Of a stretch of DNA of 64,000 nt, positions 51,802 through 60,421 are shown one piece after another. The stretch spans positions 5,310,501 through 5,374,500 of the forward strand of contig NZ_CP016809.1 in NCBI RefSeq assembly GCF_002741055.1, written 5' to 3'. The translations under genes were made by a program, and so were the position numbers. Each line of letters begins with the position of its first letter. Position 1 is the stretch's first letter. Below the pieces are notes generated by a model. It did no database searches. It saw only the letters and a list, made by a program, of their open reading frames with translations, and had not been told where the DNA came from. The DNA is from Paenibacillus ihbetae (GTDB lineage: Bacteria > Bacillota > Bacilli > Paenibacillales > Paenibacillaceae).

Positions 51802-53535
51802 TTATAGTGGCAGTGATAGAATGATGCGGGCGCCGAGCCCGGGTGCGCTTTCGATGGATAGACCGTAATTGTCGCCGAAGGCGAGCTTGATGCGTTCGTC
51901 GATGTTGAGCATACCGATGCCGTTGCCAGTGGTCTGCAGGCTTCCGCTTCGGAGACGGTCGATGGTGTCCGGGGCCATGCCCGGTCCGTCATCCTCCACG
52001 ATGACGCAGAAGGCGTGCCGGTCCCGGCGTGTGTAAAGGGTGATCCTGCAAGGCTCGACTGATGGCTCGAGCGCGTAGTGGATTGCATTTTCAAGCAGCG
52101 GCTGCAGGGACAGCTTCGGAAGTTTGCGCTCCAGGTCCTCATCCGGAACGTTCATGCTAAATTCGAGCCTCTCCTCAAAACGAAACTTCTGGATGGTGAT
52201 ATAGTTCTTAACGATTTCGAGCTCGTCTCGGAGAGAAAGAATCGGCTCCTTCAGGCTGACGGAGTTGCGGAGGAGGAAAGCCAGCGCCTGCACCATGTCG
52301 GAGATTTGCGTCTGCTTGTTGATTTTTGCAAGCCAGTTCACGGACTCGAGCGTGTTGTAAAGAAAATGCGGATTGATTTGTGCCTGAAGCGCCTTGAATT
52401 CGGTCTCCTTGACGAGCAGGCGGTTCGCGTAATTTTCGGTGATCAGGACATTGATTCTCTCCACCATCAAACGAAAGGTCCGGTGCAGCAGACCGAGCTC
52501 ATCCATCGCAACAGGGGCCGCGTCTTGAGGGAGCACATTGGCTTCAGCGAAATTCCCTTTCTCGGCCAGCTTCATCCGGGCGATCAAGCTTTCGATCGGC
52601 TTTGTCAGGCCCCTGCTGAATCGAATGCCGAGCAGAATGGCGACTGCGAATATGATGCCGAATACGATGATGACAAGCTCTTTGATAAAAATGATTTGCC
52701 TAAAGGCCTGATTAAATGGGGTGGCATTAATATAAGTCCAGCCCGTATTGGCTGAGCGGTTATAGGCAATGAAATACGTGTGTCCTTCAATCTCCCGGGT
52801 AAAATATCCGCTGCCGGATGATACGTCAGCTTGGATGGAAGCCGGGCTAAAGTTCGGCCGGGTCGGGTAGATGACATCCGTTCCCGAGGTCATGATCAGC
52901 TCCCCTTCTTCAGCTACAGATGTACGTACAAGCTTGTCGATATTGACCCGAATTACGATTGTGCCCAGATAATGAAGGTCGAACAGGGTTCCCGAATAGG
53001 AACGGATCTCCCTGGACAGCAGCAGGGCCGGGTCCTGTTCATCGGGATAGAACCAGCGCTCTTCCCCGTTGGCATCGCCCGCGAGCTGCATAATATGCTG
53101 CATTTTGGCAGGAGCGATCGGAATGACGCTGCCGACATCATGCTGTTTGTTGTTGGAATCGATGAGGTGGATGGAGTAGAGCATCGGCTCGGACCCCACG
53201 TAGTTGAGGAGTCGATCGACAAGCTGCTGCTTCAAGGTGAGCCGGTCATAATCGGAGTCGCTGGCGGCAATCTTCCGTAAGATATGCTGGATCTCCGTGT
53301 CGGTAATCATGTTGAAGGATAATTGCTCGATGCGCTCAAGCTCGGATTCGATGGCCGAAGAGGACAAGTGAAGGACCTTGGAAGATTTGAGATACAGCTG
53401 TCCATCATAGATGGAGAAGGCATACTGCTGAACGATGACCGCGAAGGTGAATGCCATGGCCACGATCAATGTGATCAGGAGCGACAGCTTGTTTTTGATT
53501 TTCATATTTTTGTAGGCTGAGGTCCATTTCCGCAC
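51802..53535 (-). CDS. YesM-type sensor histidine kinase (locus 2)
   Basis: A 577-residue membrane kinase. Helix 1 is near the N-terminus (LSLLITLIVAMAFTFAVIV), then an extracytoplasmic region of about 250 residues, helix 2 (LVIIVFGIIFAVAILLGI), a HAMP domain, phospho-acceptor His390 in INPHFLYN, and an ATPase domain with QPLLENAIHYA and EDDGPGM. The GTG start has AAGGAG nine bases upstream; the frame is open 29 codons further. It probably senses a pectin fragment or bound lipoprotein and signals to the adjacent regulator. Confidence 0.92.
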   Translation of the reverse strand: MRKWTSAYKNMKIKNKLSLLITLIVAMAFTFAVIVQQYAFSIYDGQLYLKSSKVLHLSSSAIESELERIEQLSFNMITDTEIQHILRKIAASDSDYDRLTLKQQLVDRLLNYVGSEPMLYSIHLIDSNNKQHDVGSVIPIAPAKMQHIMQLAGDANGEERWFYPDEQDPALLLSREIRSYSGTLFDLHYLGTIVIRVNIDKLVRTSVAEEGELIMTSGTDVIYPTRPNFSPASIQADVSSGSGYFTREIEGHTYFIAYNRSANTGWTYINATPFNQAFRQIIFIKELVIIVFGIIFAVAILLGIRFSRGLTKPIESLIARMKLAEKGNFAEANVLPQDAAPVAMDELGLLHRTFRLMVERINVLITENYANRLLVKETEFKALQAQINPHFLYNTLESVNWLAKINKQTQISDMVQALAFLLRNSVSLKEPILSLRDELEIVKNYITIQKFRFEERLEFSMNVPDEDLERKLPKLSLQPLLENAIHYALEPSVEPCRITLYTRRDRHAFCVIVEDDGPGMAPDTIDRLRSGSLQTTGNGIGMLNIDERIKLAFGDNYGLSIESAPGLGARIILSLPL

Positions 53536-53577
53536 GGCATCCGTCTCCTTACCTTGGAGTTGAAATGTTGTGTACAC

Positions 53578-53606
53578 ATTATGTACCGGGTTGTAAACGC
53601 TGTCAA
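53578..53606 (-). promoter_or_regulatory. Sigma-A promoter with overlapping cre site
   Basis: On the minus strand TTGACA (53606-53601), 17 bases and CATAAT (53583-53578) form a near-consensus promoter for the kinase operon. TGTAAACGCTGTCA (53592-53605, plus strand) is a perfect match to the cre consensus TGWAANCGNTNWCA and covers the -35. CcpA bound here should block transcription during growth on preferred sugars. Confidence 0.78.
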
Positions 53607-53664
53607 TAAGATTGTCCATCATGGGAACCCGGCCTGCGAGTGACGTTCAGCCCTTTGGAAGTTG

Positions 53665-53693
53665 ACCGGATATTTAAACAAAATAACCGGATA
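53665..53693 (+). promoter_or_regulatory. Locus 2 regulator motif, acetylesterase copy
   Basis: The core TTTAAACAAAATAACCGG (53673-53690) faces the acetylesterase gene, 68 bases before its start. It sits between two ACCGGATA direct repeats (53665 and 53686) whose starts are 21 bases apart, the two-turn spacing often used by AraC-type dimers. Confidence 0.6.
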
Positions 53694-53758
53694 AATGGAT
53701 GGTATTGCGCATATGAGGTCGTGCATAATGGGGGGAGAGCGATTAACGGGAGGGTGTA

Positions 53759-54880
53759 ATGATGCAGAGCGAGGACCGCTATGCTTTTGACTTTGGAACC
53801 GGTGAGCCTGTATTGGGTTACGCGAAAATCATGTCCGATACGCTGTACGAGCCGGCGCGGGGGTACGGTTTCCTGTCCGCTGCAGGACTAACGGGAATAC
53901 GAAGGGAGGGGGAGACGGGACTGGGCGCAGACTTTGTCATCCCGCTTGAAGCCGCCTTTCGGGTGGACGTGCCGAAGGATGGATTATATACGCTCCGTCT
54001 GACGATCGGCGACCCATGGTTTGCAGCGGAAACAACGATTAAGGGACCGGACGGCCAGATGCTGCTGCATCAGCTGCGGACGCCGCCCGGTTATATAGAG
54101 CGTTTCAGCGTAACGCTGCCGGCGGCCGAGGGGCGGATTCTGCTTTATTTTTCCGGCAGAGCGCCGCGATTGAACGGATTGGAATTGGTGCCGGCGCCGG
54201 ACGCTTGCACGGTGTTTATCGCGGGTGATTCGACGGTGGCGAATCAGCCTGCCGATGGCTATCCCTATGCCGGTTGGGGCCAGATGCTGCCGGCCTGGAT
54301 CAAGCCGGATGCAGCCGTAATCAATGCCGCCGCTTCCGGTAGAAGCTCGAAGAGCTTTGTGGACGAAGGCAGGCTGGACCGGATCTGGGCGCGCATGCGG
54401 CCGGGAGATTATTTGTTAATCCAATTCGGCCACAATGACCAGAAGTCTGACCCGAGCCGATATACGGAGCCTTTTTCCACATACAAGGAGCATTTGAGGA
54501 TGTACATCGATGGCTGCAGGGAGAGGCAGGCCGTGCCGATTCTGGTCACTTCGGTTCACCGGCGTTATTTTGATGATAACGGCCGGCTGAAGGATACGCA
54601 CGGAGACTATGTTATCGCAGTCCGTGAGCTCGCGCAGGAAGAGCAGGTGCCGCTTGTCGATCTGGCTGCAATCAGCATGGGGCTGTTCAACGAGCTCGGC
54701 CCGGAAGGTACCCGTTCGATCTTCATGTGGGGTGCGCCTGGAGAATGGGTGAACTTTCCGCTCGGGGTTTCGGACAATACGCATTTTCAGGAGAGGGGAG
54801 CCCTCCGTTTGGCAGAACTGGTGGCCGAAGGTTTGAAGTCGTTGGGGCTTCAGCCGCTATCTCTGTATTTGCGGACGTAG
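53759..54880 (+). CDS. Rhamnogalacturonan acetylesterase (SGNH fold)
   Basis: A 373-residue esterase. An N-terminal beta-rich domain of about 145 residues (DRYAFDFGTGEPVLGYAKI) resembles galactose-binding modules. Then comes an SGNH/GDSL domain with Ser158 in AGDSTVANQ, Asn226 in FGHNDQK, and Asp339 with His342 in DNTHFQE. It removes acetyl groups from rhamnogalacturonan, as YesT-like enzymes do. No signal peptide is visible, so it acts on imported oligosaccharides. The start is ATG 53759 or 53762, with GGAGG upstream. It diverges from the kinase. Confidence 0.9.
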   Translation: MMQSEDRYAFDFGTGEPVLGYAKIMSDTLYEPARGYGFLSAAGLTGIRREGETGLGADFVIPLEAAFRVDVPKDGLYTLRLTIGDPWFAAETTIKGPDGQMLLHQLRTPPGYIERFSVTLPAAEGRILLYFSGRAPRLNGLELVPAPDACTVFIAGDSTVANQPADGYPYAGWGQMLPAWIKPDAAVINAAASGRSSKSFVDEGRLDRIWARMRPGDYLLIQFGHNDQKSDPSRYTEPFSTYKEHLRMYIDGCRERQAVPILVTSVHRRYFDDNGRLKDTHGDYVIAVRELAQEEQVPLVDLAAISMGLFNELGPEGTRSIFMWGAPGEWVNFPLGVSDNTHFQERGALRLAELVAEGLKSLGLQPLSLYLRT

Positions 54881-54958
54881 CTCGGATGAGAGTCATGTGA
54901 TGATCTTTCAAATTTATGTCGTGCTGGGAGCATGGGATGATCGCTCGTACTGGAAATC

Positions 54959-55028
54959 GTAAGCTCATCGTAAGCGCATCATGTTGTAAGCGCATCATGT
55001 CGTAAGCGCATCATGTCGTAAGCCCATC
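54959..55028. repeat. 16-bp tandem repeat array
   Basis: A 16-base unit, GTAAGCGCATCATGTC, occurs three times in tandem (54970-55017, one T variant), flanked by partial copies (GTAAGCTCATC before, GTAAGCCCATC after). More degraded copies continue to about 55110. The array fills much of the 380-base gap between the acetylesterase and the ASRT gene; I see no ORF or promoter in the rest. Confidence 0.75.
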
Positions 55029-55260
55029 TATTATGGAAATCGCATTGCGAATGTGCGGGCAATCGTAAGCCCAATCATGTGGCTACCGTAAAGCAATCGC
55101 AAGCCACAATCATATAGACATCGGATGGCAATTCGTGCGGTAGATGCAGCCCCCCCTGTTTTCGTCAATTTCTAGAAGGACGGAACAGGAACCAATGCCC
55201 TGTGCGACGAATGATTAAGTATCAAGCGAGAGCAATTTTGCGTCAGGAGGTGTTGTTCGG

Positions 55261-55641
55261 ATGTCAAAAGGCGAAACCTTGTGGATCATTCCCGATGGCT
55301 ATATTCCGCCGCAGAGCAGCGGCGAATTAACGAGTCATGAGTCGGTATGCGTGCTGAATACATCGGAGAAAGACGTGACGGTGACGATTCATGCCTATTT
55401 CGAGGATCGCGAACCGCTGATGGGCATGGAAACGATCGTGCCGGGGAGACGGACCCGCCACATTCGTACGAGCTCGCTGAGCGCCGATGGACGGACGATT
55501 CCGGCAGGTGTGCCGTATGCGATGGAGGTCGTCTGCAGCGGGCCCGTTTATGTGCAGTACAGCCGTCTCGATGCTACCCAGGCGGAAAATGCCCTTATGA
55601 GCGTAATGGCATACCCCGTCAAAGGGAGCGGGAGCGTATGA
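55261..55641 (+). CDS. ASRT-fold protein (sensory rhodopsin transducer family)
   Basis: A 126-residue protein closely following the Anabaena sensory rhodopsin transducer family: LWIIPDGYIPPQSSGE, SHESVCVLNTSEKDVTVTI, FEDREPLMG, and the end LDATQAENALMSVMAYPV. The fold is a beta sandwich that forms a tetramer. No rhodopsin gene is nearby. Here it follows pectin genes, in line with the idea that the family binds carbohydrate or regulates sugar enzymes rather than light sensing. AGGAGGTG lies before the ATG. It overlaps the GNAT gene by four bases. Confidence 0.82.
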   Translation: MSKGETLWIIPDGYIPPQSSGELTSHESVCVLNTSEKDVTVTIHAYFEDREPLMGMETIVPGRRTRHIRTSSLSADGRTIPAGVPYAMEVVCSGPVYVQYSRLDATQAENALMSVMAYPVKGSGSV

Positions 55642-56054
55642 GGCAGGTCGAGCCCGCGATCACCTATACGTCGGAGCTGCCTGAGGACTTTACGGAACTG
55701 TTCGAATTATACAACGCTTTAGGCTGGAATTCCCTGAACTTGAACGTTCGGGAGCTCCAAGCCATGTGCGAAGGGAGCTGGTACAGCGTCTATGCGTATG
55801 AAGGGAACCGCTTCGTCGGTATGGGTCGGGTCATTTCGGACGGCGTGCTTACCGGGCTCTTATGCGGCGTTTGTGTGCATCCGGATGTTCAGGCCAGAGG
55901 GATCGGCACCGGCATCGTTCAAAGGCTTGTCATGCATTGCGAGAAGTTTGGAGTCATTCCCCAGCTGTTATGCGAACAAGGATTGGAAGCCTATTACGAA
56001 AGGCTGGGTTTCACGACATTTACGATTGGCATGAAAAAGAACATCAAGCGCTAA
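55638..56054 (+). CDS. GNAT N-acetyltransferase
   Basis: A 138-residue acetyltransferase: ELPEDFTELFELYNALGWN opening, acetyl-CoA motif VCVHPDVQARGIGTGIVQRL, and closing YYERLGFTTFTIGMKKNI. The ATG overlaps the TGA of the ASRT gene (ATGA), so the two are translationally coupled. A longer frame upstream is out of register with the ASRT gene and is not used. The substrate is unknown. Confidence 0.82.
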   Translation: MRQVEPAITYTSELPEDFTELFELYNALGWNSLNLNVRELQAMCEGSWYSVYAYEGNRFVGMGRVISDGVLTGLLCGVCVHPDVQARGIGTGIVQRLVMHCEKFGVIPQLLCEQGLEAYYERLGFTTFTIGMKKNIKR

Positions 56055-56085
56055 TCAAAAGGATGGAGCCCGTCAATGTAGGCAG

Positions 56086-56270
56086 CTAAAAAGAAGTTTG
56101 AGCGGCGATCTGTTCCCGGTAATCTACTGAGGATAGATCGCCCAATTTATGTTGTAAGCATCTTTCGTTGCAGTAAACCCTGTATTCTGTCCCCATTTGC
56201 TCTTTCGTCCACCACATCCCATCTCGCTCATGATTCCCAGCGTCTCCAAGAGCATGGAATAACTCCAGTT
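56086..56270 (-). mobile_element. IS3-family transposase fragment
   Basis: On the minus strand an uninterrupted frame ending at TAG (56088-56086) reads KEQMGTEYRVYCNERCLQHK and then LGDLSSVDYREQIAA. This is the pattern of the OrfB C-terminus in IS3-type elements (YNERRxQHKL...SPVxYRE). No start, catalytic DDE region or ends remain. It is a degraded fragment. Confidence 0.6.
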
Positions 56271-56354
56271 CTCCATCAGTTGTAGGCTAACCGCCTTTTT
56301 CTTTGTCTCTTTGCTATATTGAGTTCACGCCTGTTTTTTTTCGAGGGCATGAAA

Positions 56355-56450
56355 AAATCCCCTCTGATCAACAGTGAAATTCATTGTAACATGAACTTTT
56401 TTTCCACTGTCTACCATAAGGGGATTTAACCAAACCAAACCAAACCAAAC
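56355..56450. repeat. Two-tier inverted repeat and CCAAA microsatellite
   Basis: AAATCCCCT (56355-56363) and AGGGGATTT (56419-56427) form an outer stem; ACAGTG and CACTGT form an inner one. Next comes a run of about four CCAAA units (to 56446). It may be an IS end or the sstT terminator; T-rich tracts lie beside it. Apart from this and the IS3 fragment, nothing is visible in 56055-56511. Confidence 0.5.
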
Positions 56451-56511
56451 TTAACTTCCTAATTAAACACAACTAACCATGGAGGGGCGGTTTACAGGCA
56501 GCCTGCTTTCT

Positions 56512-57744
56512 TTAGGCATGCGTAATCGTAGCGTTCCCTTCTTCTTTACGCTTCTTCGCATATTCCGCCGTGGCTGTAAACAGCACGTCAGAGGATGAGT
56601 TCAGCGCTGTTTCACAAGAGTCCTGCAAAACACCGATAATAAAGCCTACGCCAACAACCTGCATGGCAATGTCATTCGAAATACCGAACAAGCTGCACGC
56701 CAGCGGAATGAGCAGCAGCGACCCGCCGGCCACGCCGGAAGCGCCTGCTGCCGCGATCGCTGATACTAGGCTGAGAATAAGCGCCGTGCCAAAATCCACC
56801 TGAATCTCGAGTGTATGGACCGCTGCCAGCGTTAAGACCGAGATCGTTACCGCTGCCCCCGCCATATTGATCGTGGCGCCTAGCGGGATGGATACCGAAT
56901 ACGTATCCGAATTGAGCTTTAATTTCTCGCATAATCGCATATTGATTGGAATGTTGGCTGCAGAGCTGCGGGTGAAGAACGCGGTAATGCCGCTTTCCCG
57001 GAGGCAGGTCAGCACCAACGGATACGGATTTTTGCGCAGCTTTGCATAGACAATGAGCGGGTTGACGACAAGTGCGATCAACAGCATGCATCCGACAAGC
57101 AGGAGCAGCAGCTTCCCGTAATCGAGCAGGGAGGCCAGCCCGTTAGCGGTAATGGAATCGAACACAAGTCCCATAATCCCGAACGGCGCAAACTGAATCA
57201 CCCATTTGACGATTTGGGATACCGCATCCGAGATATTGGTCAGCAGGTTTTTCGTCCCCTCTTTGGCGTTTCGCAGAGCCAGCCCCAGCAGGATCGCCCA
57301 TGCCAGGATTCCGATATAATTGGCTTTCAACAGTGCGTTGACCGGGTTATCGACAACCTGCAATAGCAGTGTCTTCAGCACCTCGACAATGCCCTCGGGC
57401 GGAGTCAGGTCCGTGGATCCCGTTACCAGCGACAAGCCTACGGGAAAAATAAAACTGGCGATGACCGCCACCAGCCCCGCCAGAAATGTACTTATACCGT
57501 ACAAGACAAGGATCGACTTCATGTTCGTCTGGCGGCCTTTCGTATGGTTCGAGATGGCGGACAAGACAAGGAACAGCACCAATACGGGAGCAACCGCTTT
57601 TAAAGCGGATACAAATAAAGTACCGAACAGACCGATTCCTGTCGCACCGGGAACAATCAGGGCAAGGATAATCCCTGCAATGATACCCGCCAAAATTCGT
57701 TTTACAAGACTTACGCGGTTCCACTTGAGAATTATTGCTTTCAT
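56512..57744 (-). CDS. sstT: Serine/threonine:sodium symporter SstT
   Basis: A 410-residue dicarboxylate/amino acid:cation symporter. It has eight helices with the two re-entrant hairpins: [14 protein letters not shown] carries the serine-rich first hairpin of SstT, and [15 protein letters not shown] the second; the [15 protein letters not shown] end is also typical. It imports serine and threonine with Na+. ATG 57744 has GGAGG six bases upstream; the frame is open 15 codons further. The downstream element at 56355-56427 may act as its terminator. Confidence 0.9.
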   Translation of the reverse strand: MKAIILKWNRVSLVKRILAGIIAGIILALIVPGATGIGLFGTLFVSALKAVAPVLVLFLVLSAISNHTKGRQTNMKSILVLYGISTFLAGLVAVIASFIFPVGLSLVTGSTDLTPPEGIVEVLKTLLLQVVDNPVNALLKANYIGILAWAILLGLALRNAKEGTKNLLTNISDAVSQIVKWVIQFAPFGIMGLVFDSITANGLASLLDYGKLLLLLVGCMLLIALVVNPLIVYAKLRKNPYPLVLTCLRESGITAFFTRSSAANIPINMRLCEKLKLNSDTYSVSIPLGATINMAGAAVTISVLTLAAVHTLEIQVDFGTALILSLVSAIAAAGASGVAGGSLLLIPLACSLFGISNDIAMQVVGVGFIIGVLQDSCETALNSSSDVLFTATAEYAKKRKEEGNATITHA

Positions 57745-58150
57745 CTTTTTCCTCCAAAAATATGCATGTTCAACAGTATTAATATGCACCGCCTCGACGC
57801 TGCAATGTGATATAGCGATAGTTTATCATGTAAAGCGATGGTTGTATATAACTGGTAATATATATGATAATTTCCGCAATTTGGGACTCGAAACTTTTGC
57901 AGTCGGGGTCGGCATGAGCAAAGCTATCATACGCTAATATACTGGAGCTGTTACCAAAGTATGTATAGACATGGGGCAGTTCCGAATATTCCGGCTATCC
58001 ATCCATTGGTCAAATCAGTAGATACGTAAGTCGATTGAGGCGCTTTCTTGTGATGAGGGCGCGGACTCAGCCGGGTTCGGGCGGAGTCAGGTAAATGGAG
58101 GCGGATCGTCGGCCCTCAAGTCCTTTTTAAGAACTTGCAGAGGCCAGAAA

Positions 58151-58191
58151 AGCCGCTCAACAAGTCCCTTTTCGGGACTTGTTGAGCGGCT
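58151..58191 (-). terminator. Perfect 18-bp hairpin, terminator of lipoprotein gene
   Basis: AGCCGCTCAACAAGTCCC and GGGACTTGTTGAGCGGCT pair without mismatch around a five-base loop. On the minus strand the stem is followed by TTTTC, as expected for a terminator of the gene ending at 58291. The rest of the 57745-58290 gap holds the sstT leader and no recognisable gene. Confidence 0.65.
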
Positions 58192-58290
58192 GAGGCGTGC
58201 TAAGCCAGGGCAGCAGCTAACGGCGTTCCCCTTACAACAGGAAGAGGTGTGTGTCAGTGTCAACCGGCGCATCATAACAGTTACGAGTCT

Positions 58291-58689
58291 TTAAGGGGCG
58301 TCATCTTGTTTAAGCTCATACACATCAATCGAATCCTCTCGAATTTCCAAGGCGATCTTTGTATCGGCCTTACGGAAAAAATGCACATGACCCAGACGCT
58401 CCTCCTCGATCTCGATCCAACCGGAAGCTTGGATCTGTTCAAGATAGGATACTGGGGGATATAGCCCCTGCTCGCCTCCGATATTTTCCAATTCGTACGT
58501 TACGCCCTTCGCAATATTCGGATTCTCGAATATCGCCTCGCGTTCAACCGCTTGCTCCGGGACCGGGAAATCATCATGGACTGCAGACATCTTGTAGTCG
58601 TTGATAACAACAGGCTTGGGGGATGAAGCGCAGCCGATCGCAAAGGCGAACATGACGGGCACCAGGAACGTTATTTGCATTTTTCGCAT
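58291..58689 (-). CDS. Lipoprotein of unknown function
   Basis: A 132-residue lipoprotein: MRKMQITFLVPVMFAFAIGC, lipobox FAIGC with Cys20. The mature domain has a mixed strand pattern (GVTYELENIGGEQGLYPPVSYLEQIQASGW, discussed in parts) and an acidic end. I do not recognise a named family. GGAGGG lies before the ATG. It stands alone with its own terminator. Confidence 0.78.
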   Translation of the reverse strand: MRKMQITFLVPVMFAFAIGCASSPKPVVINDYKMSAVHDDFPVPEQAVEREAIFENPNIAKGVTYELENIGGEQGLYPPVSYLEQIQASGWIEIEEERLGHVHFFRKADTKIALEIREDSIDVYELKQDDAP

Positions 58690-59061
58690 GGGAACCCTCC
58701 TTGGGATGTTTCTATTAATTCAGAGTGACGCGATCATTAGAATACAACAAAGGTTTGAAGCTTTCGTCATCCAACCGGTCACTTCGCTCCCATTCAAGTG
58801 GTCGATTGGACAGTAATGCTATATGCTCTTGTAACGATTTCGATCTGGAAAAAGTTGCAGATGATTTCTTGCTGGAATCCAAAACAGATTTTAATACGAG
58901 CAGGCACATCGAAGGTAAATAATGTTAAAATGGAAGCGAGTTAAAAGGCCTGGCATGTACATCCTTAGCATTGCCCAACAGCTCAGGTCATAGGATGAAC
59001 GCAGACTTACATCATAATGATCGGCAGCGGTTCTTTTAAAGCCCGTGAGGAGCGGTACGAA

Positions 59062-59250
59062 AGCCCCTTTGGTGATACGCCATGCCGCTAGGCCGGAGCA
59101 CAGCACAGGAGGGGTCCAGTCGGCCGTTTTAGCCTGGATAGGACAAAGCGGGAGGAACTACTACATCCCGCCGAAAGCTGCTGGGCGGCCACGAGGTTAC
59201 CCGACGGGACTTTTGGGAGGATACGGGAAGTGATACGGATGAAAGGCGTT
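59062..59250 (+). ncRNA. Candidate structured RNA, possibly raiA-motif-like
   Basis: The 624-base gap before the Gfo/Idh gene holds no convincing ORF but has an organised GC-rich block. AGCCCCTTT (59062-59070) pairs with AAAGGCGTT (59242-59250), one mismatch and one wobble. Inside, GCGGGA (59148-59153) pairs with TCCCGC (59166-59171), and GGCCG (59091-59095) with CGGCC (59121-59125). Segments such as GGATAGGACAAAGCGGGAGG remind me of the raiA-motif RNA of Firmicutes, a memory I cannot verify here. The remaining 58690-59060 appears empty. Confidence 0.45.
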
Positions 59251-59313
59251 AGGGATTGAAGTGGTAACAGTCGCTGCACTTTGCGGCCATAACATACGGA
59301 AAGGAGCGTATAC

Positions 59314-60420
59314 ATGAACAAAATCAATATCGGCATCATCGGCACCGGCTTTGGCGCCGAGGTTCACGCCCCCATCTTCCGGCTGTATCCGGGCTTTCAT
59401 TTGAAATCGATCGCCAGCGTATACCGGGGCCGTCATGGAGCGACGAAACATTCGCTACGGGACATTGCGTTTTATAGCAATTGGCGGGAAATGCTGGAAT
59501 CGGAGGAGCTGGATCTGGTATCGATAGCCTCTACGCCCGCGCAGCATTACGACATGGCGCTGCAAGCGCTCCGAACCGGGCATCACGTGCTGATAGAGAA
59601 GCCGCTGGCCATGAATGCCGGACAAACCCTGGAGCTTGTCGAAGAGGCGAGTCGGCTGGAGCGACACGCATTCGTAAATTTCTTATGGCGGCTTACGCCG
59701 CTTCGGCAGCGGATTAAATCCATGCTGGACCAAAGGATGCTCGGCCGGATTCAGCATATTCGGTATTGCGGCAGCTTTTCGGGCTATTCCGCTCTGGCGG
59801 AAGGGCAGCGCGGCTGGGAGGGCCGAAGGGAGGAGGGAGGCGGCTTTCTGTTCGCCGTCGGGTCCCATATGATCGATTCGCTGATGTGGTGGATGGGAGA
59901 AGAAATTGCCGAGGTTCAGGGGGATCTCAGGACGCATATTCCGGGTTATGAAGGCAGCGACGGCCGCGAGGTGCGCAATGCCGATGATGCATTTTCCTTC
60001 ACGGGCCGGTTCCGCGGCGGTGCGAGCTTGGCAGTGGACGTGTTCCTGCCCGGCAGAACCGGTACGGGATGGAGACTGGAGATATACGGAGATGAGGGAA
60101 CGCTCGTTATGCGCGATGACCGTATTTTGGAATTCAGCAGAGGGGGAGCCTTAGAGCCTGTTCAGATTGAGAGCACAAAACCTCCGGAGGGATTGACGGT
60201 TCCGGCCGTACATTACTACAACGGCTTCTATCCGATGCTCGACAGCATCTATAGGAGCCTGACGGATAAGCCGTCGATGCTCGAAATCCCGAACGTTGCG
60301 GACGGGCATAGAACCCAGGTTGTCATGGATGCTGTCCTTCGTTCGTCCGATACGGGCTCGCGGGTACGGATCGATCTGTCTCCATGGAATCAGGTCATTG
60401 TCACGAAAGGAGAACATTAG
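59314..60420 (+). CDS. Gfo/Idh/MocA family oxidoreductase
   Basis: A 368-residue NAD(P)-dependent sugar or polyol dehydrogenase: Rossmann motif GIIGTGFGAEVHA, the family EKP motif at 95-97 (LIEKPLAM), and the likely catalytic His in FAVGSHMIDSLMWW (GGGFLFAVGSH region). The substrate is probably a sugar or inositol derivative. AAAGGAG stands before the ATG. The TIM-barrel gene follows one base after the stop, so the two act together. Confidence 0.88.
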   Translation: MNKINIGIIGTGFGAEVHAPIFRLYPGFHLKSIASVYRGRHGATKHSLRDIAFYSNWREMLESEELDLVSIASTPAQHYDMALQALRTGHHVLIEKPLAMNAGQTLELVEEASRLERHAFVNFLWRLTPLRQRIKSMLDQRMLGRIQHIRYCGSFSGYSALAEGQRGWEGRREEGGGFLFAVGSHMIDSLMWWMGEEIAEVQGDLRTHIPGYEGSDGREVRNADDAFSFTGRFRGGASLAVDVFLPGRTGTGWRLEIYGDEGTLVMRDDRILEFSRGGALEPVQIESTKPPEGLTVPAVHYYNGFYPMLDSIYRSLTDKPSMLEIPNVADGHRTQVVMDAVLRSSDTGSRVRIDLSPWNQVIVTKGEH

Positions 60421-60421
60421 C

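Noticed and set aside
54959..55110. CRISPR array
   Set aside because: The 16-base units are directly adjacent with no unique spacers, so this is a simple tandem repeat.
58725..59233. Short open frames in the gap before the Gfo/Idh gene (for example 58725-58922 and 59045-59233)
   Set aside because: No ribosome sites or protein-like composition; the second overlaps the candidate structured RNA.
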